From Bigelowiella natans CCMP2755 (Eukaryota; Cercozoa; Chlorarachniophyceae): 64,000 bases of DNA. The stretch spans positions 1 to 64,000 of the forward strand of contig ADNK01000266.1 of assembly GCA_000320545.1 (NCBI GenBank), given 5' to 3'. Below the pieces are notes generated by a model. The model was not told where the DNA came from. It did not search any database and worked only from the letters and a program-made list of their open reading frames with translations. This document shows, piece after piece, positions 10,091-21,649 of this stretch; the first letter of the stretch is position 1, and each line of letters begins with the position of its first letter. The translations under genes were made by a program, and so were the position numbers.

Positions 10091-12097
10091 TTACGAATCT
10101 CCAAATGCCGCTTCAAAATCAGCGAAATCATCCTCTTTCTCCTTCTTTTGCTCCTCCTTTTTTTCTACGGTTGGAGCCGTGGGGCTTGCTGTTGATGCTG
10201 GTGGTGTTGCGGACTTCGTGCCTGCTCCAGACAATGAAATTGAGTCGAATTCTGCATCGAAATCCGCAAAATCATCCTCGGTAGATGTTGCATTGTTCGC
10301 CGTTTTAGGCTTGCCCGTAGTCGTTGTCGTCGTCGTCGTGGCGAATGGGTCGTCATAGTAATCCTCACCGTCACCAGTCGAGTTAATCTTACCCTCCGCT
10401 ACCTCCTCAAATTCCTTCTCGGCCGAAGCTAAAGAGCCATTAGCCTGTGCCTGCGCCTCCCACTCTGTGTTGAAATCGTTCGCAGTGGAAGCGAAGGGAT
10501 CATCATTATTATCATAAACATCGCCGGTGGATGCGGTGTTGTTGTTATGCATGTAGTCAAACGATCCCATCGTTTGTTCCAGGTCCTCATCATCGGAGTC
10601 TTGCAGGTGCGTGTGCGGCCGCCGCCCACCTAACGTCGTATCCTGCCTCTTGTTCTCGTTAGCTAGATGGGACTCGACAAAGGCTTGCCAGCCAGAGACC
10701 TTGTCCAATGCGGCTCGCATAGTTTTGCTCTCAACCGCCGTCTCCTCCAGGGCGTTGGCGAATGTGATTAGATGAGCCGTATACCCCATTCTGTCAGCCT
10801 TATTCTTAGCTGACTTCTTTTCCTGCTCCTTGAAGCCTTTCAATATCGCCTCCGGGAGCTTGGCCTCCTGCATGAGGGACTTATCTCGGAGCGGACCCTC
10901 CCCAAAGGCGATAACAGATGTGACGATGTCGCGGACGAGGTTGTGTAGGATGTTGTTGAAGCTATACTGCAGCATTAGATCTACGAGCATCTTGAGAAGG
11001 CTATTCTTTATAAATACATCTTTGACTAAGTCCAGGGGTATCCTTATTAACTCTGCCAACAGCTTGATGAGATGGAGGCGTAACATGCCAAGAGGGGGGG
11101 TTAGCGTACCGTACTGCAGAGGTAAGGGCTTCGCCTCCTTAGATTCCGTATTTGAAAGAACCTTTGCCGCGTACGGTATAACCAAACTAGTAACATTTAT
11201 AATTGCCGATGGGACATCGTTGGAGAGCTCTTGGCTATTGTTGGGCGATATATTGGCTGCAATACGGGAGATGATGGCCTTCAACACCCGGAGCGAAGCT
11301 ATAGCACTGGATGGATGGGCTTTCTGGATGGCAAGATCGCACATCTTCTTCGTGCTATTCTTGCTTTCTAATTGCTGCAGAATCTCATTGGGATCTGTTC
11401 CCACGCTGCATGTCTCCGTGAGCGCGATTAAGGCGCTGGCTGTATTCTCCTGCGCGCTGGTGGAGCTGTTTTTCGAGCCATCCAGCTGCTCTAACAACGT
11501 ATCCATGAGCGGTGTCTGTGCTATCCATTGTAGTTCTCGCCTGCCATCGATGGTGACATCCCAGGCGACCATGATAAGCAGTTCCATCGCGCAGAAGAGC
11601 TCCATCTTCTTGGCAAACGCCAAGAGCACGTCTGTGTGATTCCTAAAATACTCCTCTAGATCATTGAAGTTTCTCTGAACCAATACCCCGACTACCTTCC
11701 GAAAGTATCCGCTATGCCGCGGATCGATTGGACCCTCCTTTTTAATGAACGAGAATAAAAGGGTAAGCAACCCCTCGTCCCGCACAACACCCTGCAGCAT
11801 CCCAGTCACTTCGCAAGCAAAAAGCTCAGAAGCAACATAAGGGAAGCGTTCCGCCTTCCGTTCCAACGCGTCTTTTGGAACATCGATGATGTAACGGATG
11901 AGTTTCTCGAGGATATCACGACCCGAGAGGAAATCTGTGAGGGGTTCATTGAAGAATTTGCACTCTTGGATGGTCTCATCATGGTTGAGGATTTCTTCCA
12001 GATCGGGACTATCAGCAGACAGGAGTTTTTCTATGGAGCTCTGGATTTCCCCTCCCGGGTCCTCGGTGTGCGCCCAGAACGATCCAGGATCATCCAT
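10091..12097 (-). CDS. Serine/threonine-protein phosphatase 6 regulatory subunit (SAPS domain)
   Basis: Intronless 668-aa SAPS-family protein, the regulatory partner of the PP6/Sit4 phosphatase catalytic subunit. The N-terminus has the family's FW motif (GSFWAHTEDP). It is followed by LEEILNHDETIQECKFFN, LTDFLSGRDILEKLIRYI, PYVASELFACEV, LLTLLFSFI and GYFRKVVGVLVQRN, which match the SAPS domain start almost block for block. An alpha-helical, HEAT-like body extends to about residue 500. The tail is acidic and low-complexity and holds DDPFA twice, then DDFADFDAEF and DDFADFEAAF. The start ATG (12095-12097) is the first in frame and gives the expected N-terminus. The 3' end abuts a CTAG-rich island; the 5' end faces the 5S rRNA gene 745 bp away. 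Metazoan PP6 subunits are longer, so this is a compact version. Confidence 0.95.
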   Translation of the reverse strand: MDDPGSFWAHTEDPGGEIQSSIEKLLSADSPDLEEILNHDETIQECKFFNEPLTDFLSGRDILEKLIRYIIDVPKDALERKAERFPYVASELFACEVTGMLQGVVRDEGLLTLLFSFIKKEGPIDPRHSGYFRKVVGVLVQRNFNDLEEYFRNHTDVLLAFAKKMELFCAMELLIMVAWDVTIDGRRELQWIAQTPLMDTLLEQLDGSKNSSTSAQENTASALIALTETCSVGTDPNEILQQLESKNSTKKMCDLAIQKAHPSSAIASLRVLKAIISRIAANISPNNSQELSNDVPSAIINVTSLVIPYAAKVLSNTESKEAKPLPLQYGTLTPPLGMLRLHLIKLLAELIRIPLDLVKDVFIKNSLLKMLVDLMLQYSFNNILHNLVRDIVTSVIAFGEGPLRDKSLMQEAKLPEAILKGFKEQEKKSAKNKADRMGYTAHLITFANALEETAVESKTMRAALDKVSGWQAFVESHLANENKRQDTTLGGRRPHTHLQDSDDEDLEQTMGSFDYMHNNNTASTGDVYDNNDDPFASTANDFNTEWEAQAQANGSLASAEKEFEEVAEGKINSTGDGEDYYDDPFATTTTTTTTGKPKTANNATSTEDDFADFDAEFDSISLSGAGTKSATPPASTASPTAPTVEKKEEQKKEKEDDFADFEAAFGDS

Positions 12098-12842
12098 AGT
12101 GAGAGCAGAGAAACTACGAGTTGAGATTCTCCCCCTTTATGTTTCCTTATCGTACACTGCGAAGAATGAATATGGTTCACGAATAGTCACTTTTGTCCCC
12201 ACCCACACACTAACCCCCTCTATTGACATATATTTACAGCCAGTGCAATAGTAGAGTAGAGTAAGAATATATAATATTTAACAAGGCCCACACAATGAAT
12301 TACAAGGCTCGCACAAAGAATCTAAGTAGCGTGGACATATGAATCGACAGGCGACCGCCGAGCGGGTGAGGCACGCTCACCTGAAACTCAGATTCTGGGT
12401 TTAGACCCAGGTTAAGATCCAAAATCTACATAAAAATGATCAAATTAAGACAAATAGCCTATAATTATATCCCTTTATTCGCGTTTTTCAGCTCGCAGAC
12501 AACATACATAAAGCAGAAGGCAAACGTAGTTTGACAAGGCTAATCTAAATATACAAATTTCCCGAGAAGAAGCCAGCTTGGTTCATTAATATGAAAGATT
12601 ACCAAGTCGTACACAAAGTTTCTACTTCATCAATGTGGATACAACAATTTTTAGGAGTAATAGTTCAGTCTTAACTCTGGAAGCTGGCCACAAGGTATCT
12701 CCTATTACACATCTCCTGAGAGTCTCTGGAGCAGAAATATTGCAACGAGAAATCATGCGATGCTTTCTTTACAGCTATTTTGGCAACGTTCGGGCAATTA
12801 AATTGGCTTGTTTGGAGGTATAAAACAACACACTGCACTGAT
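12098..12842. promoter_or_regulatory. 5' flank of PP6 subunit and 5S gene
   Basis: No ORF is credible here. It holds a tandem 20-bp near-repeat, acaaggc(c/t)c(a/g)cacaa(t/a)gaat, at 12281-12300 and 12302-12321, and a stretch at 12357-12408 with tRNA-like A- and B-box words (see findings). The rest is AT-rich unique sequence. Confidence 0.5.
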
Positions 12843-12961
12843 GGATACGACCATACCACGACTAATACACCCGATCCCTGCCGAACTCGGAAGTTAAGCG
12901 TCGTTGGGACTCGTTAGTACTGCGGTGGGGGACCACGCGGGAACACGGCGTTGTTGTATCC
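12843..12961 (+). rRNA. 5S ribosomal RNA
   Basis: A 119-base sequence begins ggatacgacc and ends gttgtatcc, so its ends pair as helix I. It contains the diagnostic cccgatccctgccgaactcg and ggaagttaagcg (box A region) and the distal promoter element around tactgcggtggggg. A run of T residues from 12962 forms the RNA polymerase III terminator. It is a single copy, not in a tandem array, beside protein-coding genes. Confidence 0.95.
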
Positions 12962-12971
12962 TTTTTTTTTT
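12962..12971 (+). terminator. RNA polymerase III T-run terminator of 5S gene
   Basis: A run of about ten T residues follows the 3' end of the 5S rRNA with no gap. Confidence 0.85.
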
Positions 12972-13774
12972 CCCTGCCCTGAGTCAATTTGCGACCGACT
13001 GTTCTCCCCATTGCGTTTCCTAGTGCAGCCATTTGATTCGATGGGTCATTTGTGCAGCACCGCTACGCCGCGGTGGAGATCACCTGCTAGCCTGGCCAGA
13101 CCTAGAGACAGCTAGACAGCAGATCCAAAGCTTTTGGAGCTAGCTAGCTAGTCCTCGAATCGTGGCGGCACATGTCACCTGATGGTTGACATGAATCGCG
13201 TGGTCAAATGCATGGTCAGTCCACCCGCCCCATCATTCAGCTGGGCTAGATGAGGTGCCAAAACACCAAGCCTGTCGCTGTCCGCCATGCCACGCTGGTT
13301 GGCACGCTAGGGCATGGACTAGCAGTGGACGACTGCATGCACACTAGCTAGCTAGCTAGCTAGCCAGCTAGCACAGCTAGCACGCTGGCATGCAGCGTCG
13401 CACATGATCAATGCTAGAATGCAATGAGCGCCCGATGCGTGCCAGCATGCATCTGCAGCAGTGCATGTTGCATGCGCACAATTTCATGTTGATCGAATGC
13501 TGGTCCGCCATGCGCACCTCTAGACCTACGATGCAGCTCTGCATCACACTGCCATGGCTAGATGGCTCATCATGCATTGCATGATCCGCCACCATGCAAC
13601 GTGCACGACTAACTTGCTCAACACAGATATGACAGTCTGTTCAAAAGGATGAAACAACTTCTAGTCGATGTGCGATGCTGATGCTGTGCAACTTTGCAAC
13701 ACTGGAACAGGAAGTAATGAGCTCACCTTCCATCACCTAAACTCTACACCTAATTAAATTCTACATAATGAACA
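12972..13774. repeat. CTAG/CATG palindrome-rich island C
   Basis: Lies between the 5S terminator and the 3' side of the J-domain gene. It has a long ctagctagctagctagctag tract near 13350, many GCTAGC and GCATGC words, and the 16-mer AATGCTAGAATGCAAT (13410-13425), which recurs exactly in island D. No ORF is supported. Confidence 0.75.
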
Positions 13775-14513
13775 TCATCTTTGCCTTGCGCGTGGACCAG
13801 AACTCGACATCGCTTTGAACTGAAACGGCATAGCACAGAACAAACGATATCGGTATGGAGAAATCACAGCATAGGGATGATTGTGTAACCATTTAGAATG
13901 CGATTCACTTACGAAAAAAAAGCCGCCCAGTCCAAGAATGATTGTCCACAAGCTTCGAGTAATACTACTGTCCATGTTCGCTGCAATATACACCAACAAT
14001 CATCCTTCCGAATGAGAAGAAAAACAATGACGAAACTGCTAATGTCGAGCATGCGGTGACGTTTATATTATGTCTAGTATGTATGCGGTATCACCACTCC
14101 AATTTCCAAGTAACAGGATGATCATATCGTCCGCCTGATTCGATGTTGACAGAAACCCGCATGAAACATCAACCGCAAACATGGCTACAAAATTATCATC
14201 TTCAAATATGGCAAAAGGACTAGATGTTGGTGGAATGCTGGCACTTCTAAGGAGAAATGAGAAACCATCAGCAAAACTCGGAAAAACTGTACATTAAATA
14301 GTTTTAGTCGTTAATATCACAACGTGCATGTGTTGGTATGAGACCCAGGATTGAATCTCGCTGGCACTACTGACTCCTCTCTCTCGGATCGGGAATGGTA
14401 TCCTTCCATCGCCTAGTTGCAGGGAATAAGCAGCACCAGTATTAGGTCGTTTTATGGTACAGCGACAAATAGCACATGATACAGATGAGCAGATAAAGCT
14501 TGGCATCTATACT
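13775..14513 (-). other. Possible extra exons downstream of the J-domain gene
   Basis: Two short minus-strand open stretches with good donors were seen. One is MDSSITRSLWTIILGLGGFFF followed by gtaagtg at about 13910-13975, membrane-helix-like. The other lies at about 14300-14470. They may be alternative 3' exons of the J-domain protein or a tiny membrane protein gene. Neither could be joined in phase. Confidence 0.25.
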
Positions 14514-15444
14514 TCAGTTGACGAAAAGCTCCTGTTTCAATTTGATACCTTTTTTATTCGCGGTTCCTCCGCGTCGCCCATCATGCCGCCGTTTCTTCTT
14601 CTGCGCATTGTGGTCTTCGTTTGCCTGAAAAGGGTGATCTTCGTCTTCGTCGTCGTCGTCGTCGTCATCTTCATTGTGGCCAAACTGCTGCATTGAGTTT
14701 TCTTGTGTGGAAGTGAATGGCAGGCTCCCGTTATATAGCCCAACAACCCATGACACCTGACGGTAGCGTGATGTGTCAATACGAAAGTATTATTATCATT
14801 TTTAGTAGAAGGAAAAGAAACAGCAGTAGTGGTAGCAGTAGAATTTAATCTGTGTATGAGATATTAGATCGGCAATGAGGAATAAGGAGAATCCCCCCCC
14901 CCCCCCCCCTACAGTTTGATTTAATCACGAAAAGGCATCATCATAATCGATGGCATGGCATGAGGAAGAGTAAATTATTGGTTGCTGTTGGTCTCTTTGT
15001 CCACTTGTGAGTGAGTTGTTGTTTGTGTTGTAGGAACTATCAGTAACCAGAGCTGAGCCTGAACCACTGCCGCCTGAACCGCGAAAAACCGCATACTCCC
15101 CTGTCTTTGGTTTGAGAGCGACTACTGCACGTAGATCGGGGATCTTCCCTCCTTCTCCTCCTCCTCCTCCATAACCACCACCTTTCTTGCTGCTGCTGCT
15201 GCTGCTGCTATGGAATTTGTCTTTGAAAAAACGTAGAAACTCGACTTGTCTTGTTTTGGAGATCCATCCGAGAGGAGAGGGGAGAGGTGGGTGGAGATTG
15301 GTGATGGGGAGGAGGTCCCGACGAGCGGCTTTCGAGGAACCAGCAAGCGACAGGACGCAGAAGGATGACGACGATGATGACGACGATGATAGTAGTGGTG
15401 ATGATGATGATGATGGTGATGATGATGTCGTAGCCTGTAAACGA

Positions 15445-15501
<57 letters not shown>

Positions 15502-15586
15502 AGGAAAAGAGATGAGAACAAATGCACCTATGCGTATGTAATGGTATACCACTGCATCCAAACTATTTTTCTTTATACAGTGAATA

Positions 15587-15618
<32 letters not shown>

Positions 15619-15810
15619 TGTGTGCGTGTGTGTTTCCGTGCATATCACTGAGGAAAAAAGAGAATCGTTTACTTCATTGGAAGAGGAGACGCCTGGCTGG
15701 TCGCCTTCCGCTGAGCGCTTCGGAAGGCGTGAGTACCCCTCGAAACTGAATAAAGACAATTTTTGAACAAAGAAGATTGGCTCAATGCAAGAATTTGCTA
15801 CCAAATTTTA

Positions 15811-15860
<50 letters not shown>

Positions 15861-16124
15861 AGCCACAAACCGGTAACATAAGTCGAAGTAATTCGATCCA
15901 TCCACACGGGGCACGAATGGTGTCTTCCGTCTGAAGAATTCCCAAATAATACGTTAGGCAAACAAGTAATCAAGACAGTAATATGGAGGTACTATGACAA
16001 CTAGTAACGGCGACGACGACAACGATGATGAAACATGGCGCTGACTTGCTCATCAGGGTGTAAAGCTCCGTTGGATGCGCGGAAAGACCATCATTCTTCG
16101 TTAATATCTCGACTGGCCACCTAC

Positions 16125-16162
<38 letters not shown>

Positions 16163-16779
16163 ACAACACAAATACGAATGGATTTAGGCTACTACTATTC
16201 TCCACATGTGAAAGAGGAAACCGGCAGCGGTCACGCAAACCACAAGCACGTCAGTTTGACAGATTGAAGATATTTTAGAAATTATCCCCAGCGACTGAAG
16301 ATCAGCCATCGGTATAAATATTCATCATACGTGCCCCCCATGACCTCATAGAGACACGGAGAGAGGGAAGAGTGAGTATTGAAACGAGAGGGGGGGGTGG
16401 GTAATCAGGGAAACAGAGCGTGTATACCCATCCTCGCGGATAATCGCTATCAATGACGAAGACGACGATGATGATGCTGAGAACATCCCCCGCTGATTTT
16501 CTGGCAAATTGAGGGCCTCAAACACTGCGCTGCGGACAGAGCTCTTACGCGCATCAATGTGGAAGAACTTGACCTGGCACCAACGTTCATATGATCACGT
16601 AATAGACGCACAGTATCAGCGTATGACTCTATAGCTCATGTTTTTCAATAGTATTATTTGGTCGATAGAAGTAAAGAATATGATCTTATCTCTACCTCCG
16701 GAATCCGCATTGCTGCATACGCAATGCCCAAGGAGGGGGCGGCTCTGGCGGATACGACAACTGCACGTACCTGTAAAGA

Positions 16780-16826
<47 letters not shown>

Positions 16827-18623
16827 GAGATTGTGTAAGGACAAACGTGCCTTCTTCTTCTGGAGCGCTGGTTAGGCCACCCATCTCATAATGATATCAC
16901 TAGTACTACCACCTTATCAGAACTCTGCTGTGAGAGAGCACCAACAATCTGTGCAGCGTTGATTGCAGCGCCCCTGAAAAAGGCAGTAGGATAAAGAAGG
17001 CAAGAACAGTAAATGTGTCGGTGCAGCAATGATTTGAGAGACACTGCTAATACTGCCGGCCAGTCATCTGGTAGCATGATCATCAGAAACATATTACTCT
17101 AAGCCAATAAGACAACAAAGATGCCTGCATCGATCATTAATTCCGTCATCGTCATCTTTTTCTTCTTCCTCTGTATTGTATCCTCTTGCTTTACATGGCG
17201 GCCGCGCATATCTCACCTGCTGTTGCTGCTGCTCCCCCCTCCTTTTGCGTAAGGAACTATTATTTTGATGGGGTTCGTCTGCGTCATGTGCTTGGTTGCA
17301 AAATCCATAATGTCTGACACGGTGACCCGCTGTTTTCTTCGGATACCTATTATTACGTTAACAGTAGGCCGAGGATGGAAAAGCAGCCAATACATTAGTA
17401 GAAGTAGTGTTTTATCAGAAGCTGTATGTAGCAGAATCCCCCCCCCCCCCCACCCCTACTCTACGGGTATTACTCATTCTTGATATGTGCTCTTTCCCGT
17501 TAACCTGAATGAATTATGGTATTTGTAGTAAATACGCACCGCGGAAAGGGGACATGTTGTATTCTTATATAATACGCACCACGCGAACAGCGACAATGGT
17601 TGGAAGCCGCCTCACGCCAAGTCTTTGAACAAGGTGCGAATCGTGGTCTTGTAGGATATCCGCCGGACGGAAAGCTGGCCAGGCTCGAGATGCAGCTTCC
17701 TCCCACACTGGTCGCATCTTATTAGGGAAAAAAATGGTTGCAAGCCGGAGTAATGATAAGTCAGACCATTTCTGTCAAGGAAAAGCGATAAAGAAGCGAT
17801 TCTGAAAAACGCACACGAATAGCTATACCTGCTCGCATGTCGTACAAATGAAGGAGTGGACAAAGATGAGCCAGAAGGAAACCTCTTTACCCTCCCAGAC
17901 CGCTCGTTCATTCGAAGCTTCTCGCCTTGATATCAGCAGGCCACAACAAACAACAATACATTTGCTATATTCGGACACACAGAAGACTACTCCTCTACCT
18001 CACTCACTTTCTTGCCAAAACCATCTAAACTTACCTCACAAATGCGCCATAATTCGAAGACGTAAGCCTTATGGTGCTCTTTAGAGCTTCTGGCTCGGGC
18101 CCCTGGGATACGTACATGTGCCGCCGCTGGTAGCGCACAATCTGGGGGTGGAGATTATCACCGCGGCGGATCGACAATTTTTTCTTCTCCCATTTCTTAC
18201 GTGCACTGGGATTGCTGAGTAGATCGTACGCCTCTTTCACCTGATGTGTAGAGTGGGGGGGGGGGGCAAGAATGAAGCGGCACCGTTGGAGGACGATGGG
18301 AGTCACGAGTGTATTTTCCCAATCAGATAAAGTCGAAGACAGAGTGGGTTCGAGGATAAATATCGATGAACCACCTCTCGAAATCGGCGTGCTGCCCCAG
18401 GGTCCTTGTTCTTGTCGGGGTGATAGGCTTTGGCCAGCTTACGGTATGCGTCTTTGATCTGCCTGTCAGATGCGCCCTTCCGCACCCCCAAGGCCTGGAA
18501 TGGATTAGTACGCAGTAGAGGCAAAGAACTAGCTCCATTGCTACCACTATTTCCTGCTCCGTGCTGAGCGAGTAACAGTAGCAGCAGCAGCGACATCGGG
18601 AATAGAGCTGCACCGTCGTCCAT
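14514..18623 (-). CDS. Secretory J-domain protein with thioredoxin-like domains (DNAJC10/16-like), 11 exons
   Basis: Hsp40 co-chaperone expected in the ER lumen. Exons (minus): 18623-18375, 18240-18035, 17925-17829, 17717-17580, 17329-17217, 16973-16913, 16770-16696, 16573-16428, 15930-15867, 15434-15048 and 14756-14514. They sum to 593 codons with all phases consistent; the ends of exons 9 and 10 are the least sure. The signal peptide is MDDGAALFPMSLLLLLLLAQ. The J domain has NPFQALGVRKGA, the HPD motif in AYHPDKNKDPG, and FREVKEAYDLLS spliced across exons 1 and 2. A thioredoxin fold follows with the redox-type FICTTCEQ and the cis-Pro segment LGVRRLPTIVAV, then further thioredoxin-like units (VRAVVVSARAAPSLG; VKFFHIDARKSSVRSAVF). 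The C-terminus has an Asp/Glu run and a basic stretch and no KDEL-like signal. Another ATG lies four codons upstream (18635). Confidence 0.85.
14893..14910. repeat. poly-C tract
   Basis: A run of about 18 C residues in an intron of the J-domain gene. Confidence 0.9.
15360..15499. repeat. GAT-rich and (CA)n-(GA)n repeats at J-domain gene intron 9/exon 10
   Basis: On the minus strand the (TC)n and (TG)n tracts form the pyrimidine-rich approach to the acceptor at 15435. The ATC-rich stretch just after it is read as a Ser run in exon 10. The reading of this exon's N-terminal part is therefore tentative. Confidence 0.7.
16784..16825. repeat. (GA)n microsatellite
   Basis: On the minus strand this is a (CT)n tract ending 10-15 bases before the acceptor of the J-domain exon 16770-16696, serving as its polypyrimidine tract. 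Confidence 0.9.
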
Positions 18624-18970
18624 CGTTCTCCTCATTGATGGATGGCCGTCAGGGACGATCGATCGAAGATAATAAACGCAACGACTGACTCTGTATCTAA
18701 TGCCCCTCTCTCTTCGGAATGATGATGCACAGCAGCTGGGTCTACTTTCCACGCCAACCACGGCAAGGAAGGACGAGGAGCCTTCCTTCCTTTACCTCCT
18801 TGCGCGTTGGACTCCACAGGACAAGCCACTGGCTTCGTGTCTGTGTGAGATAATTCTGTATTTAGATACCTCCGGCTTAAAATATTGACAGGCACATCTT
18901 GTGCAAAATATTGAATAAAAGATTAGCGTCCTTAGGATGTTTCCGGGTCGAATTGTTTCCTGCGGAGTCC
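18624..18970. promoter_or_regulatory. Shared divergent promoter of J-domain gene and DPM1-like gene
   Basis: 347 bp separate the two divergent ATGs. No CTAG tract and no long repeat are present. Both products belong to the ER, which may reflect co-regulation (inference). Confidence 0.5.
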
Positions 18971-20866
18971 ATGGCGAAATCTTCTACGGTCTTGTCGCGA
19001 GGGACTTGCAAAGCAGTTCCGGAAAACTCCGGGGTTACCAGCTGCGAAATATTTGCATTTTTCTTAAGCGACATCGATTATTTGGAGTTTTTTGGAAAAT
19101 TCGACGTGATCTCCGAGTGAGGGAGATACAAGCGGTGTTGCTGACACATCGGCTGCTGACACATCGATCTCCGGCTCTCCTTCCCTGCCCCGCCTGATGA
19201 GTGGGAGCAGTAAAGAACTCTCCGTCATCGTACCCACGTCCGTGCACTGCATATTCTCGTGTGTTGGATAGGGGGAGGTGGCGGAGTAGGAAACTGATGA
19301 CGCGCCAGTGATGGTGACAGTCTCATCGTCAAGTGTTCTTCGTCGATAATCTTCTGCTAGGGCAGGAGATACGGAAAGCCGTCTCTGATACAAACGGAAT
19401 CTTTTTCAAAAATACGCAGGTACGATGAGTATGAGAACATTCGCGAGCTTTGCACAAGACTCTTCAAGGCGACAGGAAAGGTAATGCTATGGTTTATGGA
19501 CTCATGATAGGAATTCCCTGCTCATAGCATGTGAACGAGAATCGGGACATTGTTGCTCTATGCACGAAGCCTAGTAATTTCTACGATTCAATATCTACGA
19601 TAGGATTATTCTTTTAACTTCTCATTTTTTGTTATCGTGTTCTATTCCTACTGTCTTTGCCTTGACAATTAATTTAAATTGAATTGAATTGCTACTGTTT
19701 CTGTTGTGCCGGATATTACAACAAGGCTGGGCTCAAAGCTGAGCTTCTAGTGGTAGATGATGAGAGTAAGGTAAACCTATGGATATAATCATGATGGCGA
19801 TTATGATCATTAGAATGATGCAATGTGGTGGCGGTGTGCGTCATCTACACAAGCTACACCATCAATAGATATGCGACATCTCTAAGCTCCCTCTCCTCTC
19901 CCTCCTCTAACGTACTACCTATTGTCGAAACAGGGAACCAAGCAAACGGTGGACATCGTCAATGAGCTACAAAAATCCTACCCGGTGATTGGAGCACATT
20001 TCTCATTATATTCTCTCTTCCTTTTCCAGTTCGTTGTTTCTTTTTGTGTTCCTTCTTCTTCTTCTTCTTCTTCTTCTTCTTCTTTCCCGTGATGAGCCCC
20101 TCGTAGAACCATGCTGCATCTGAAGAATGCTACTTGCGACCGATGTTGTGCATTCCTACTCTGAGGAAGGAAGAAGAAAGACAAAATCATATTCTCTCTC
20201 TCTCTCTCTCTCTCTCCCCCCCCCCCCCCCTCTCTGTGTTTCTCTCCCTTGCATCAGCATTCCCCCTCACCCAAGTCTCGAAAATCTTGCATGAATTAGG
20301 GTTACTATCAAAATTTTGCTGTTTTTCTCCTTCTCCCCCTTTTCCAATTCTCCTTATCTTTCTTCTCACCTGCTGTGTTAGATTCGCATACACTGCCGCA
20401 GGAAAGCGGAAGGAAGGTTTCATCCTAACGACTACAATATATACTGCTGTACTCCAGTTACTCTTGCCTCCATAACAACTGTTACTTGTATGAATGTCAG
20501 AGGTTTAAGTTCTGCAGTGCTCTTAGGGTTCTCGAAAGCGAGGTAGTTGTGCTGCTACTCACTACACTGTATATGAAGATGAAGAATATTAATATTTGTG
20601 CGCGATGGTAACGTTGTGCGACTGAGCGAGACAAGAAGTCACTAGGTTTTTTCTGCAGCATTGAAGCCTCGCTAGATTAGCTAAATCTTCTGGATCTATA
20701 CCGAATCGTTTTTGCTTTTCTTTATTCTTGGGTTAGATACAACACACTCCTCTGCATGGATGCTGACTTGCAGCACGAGCCAGAGAGCGTACCTGCAGTG
20801 GCAAAGCCGGTTCTCGAAAGAAAGGTTCTTCGTTTTACAACTCGCTATCTCACTCGTCTCTTTCTT

Positions 20867-20959
<93 letters not shown>

Positions 20960-21612
20960 AATATTTTGTCTGTTCGATTTAAAAAACTAATACAGGCTGA
21001 GTTTTCTGTCGGCTCCAGAAATGTACCGGGGGGGGGGGTAGCTGCTTGGGCTTTACATCGTAATTACTAAAATAGCAACGCTATTGTTTTCCCCTCACTA
21101 TTCTTTCTTATTCATATATGTTAATTGGCCGTTCTTTCTTTCTTTCTTTCATCATCCATCAGGGAAGATAATTAGCGCCGGTGCAACGCTGTTAGCATGG
21201 CCATTGTCAGGCTCTACTGACCCGATGTCTGGATTCTTCTGCACAACGAAAGATGTTGGTTGGAGGGGGGGGGTGAGGGGGCGGAGGAGAGTGAGGAGGA
21301 TGGACCGACCCTTAACCCTACTGCTTTTACTATGTCTGCTTGGGGGGAATGAGAGCGTGATCTTGAATAGCACTCTCCTCAGTATAAGGGTGTAGGCTCG
21401 ATCAGTAGAAATAGGCATCAAAGTATTATAATGATGTATCTTTTCTTGTGTGGAACAACAGGTGCTAGCCCGAGGGGAAAATAGAATAAACCCCATTGGT
21501 TTCAAGGTTCATTCACACACACGCACGCATGGACAACGAACAACTTTGGAAATGCTCTCTCCCCTCATCTCTTGCGTTTGTGCGTGTGTGTGCGGGTGTC
21601 CTATTACTACTA

Positions 21613-21649
<37 letters not shown>

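Noticed and set aside
10830-11639. 269-codon plus-strand frame
   Set aside because: Antisense to the SAPS-domain coding sequence and without family resemblance.
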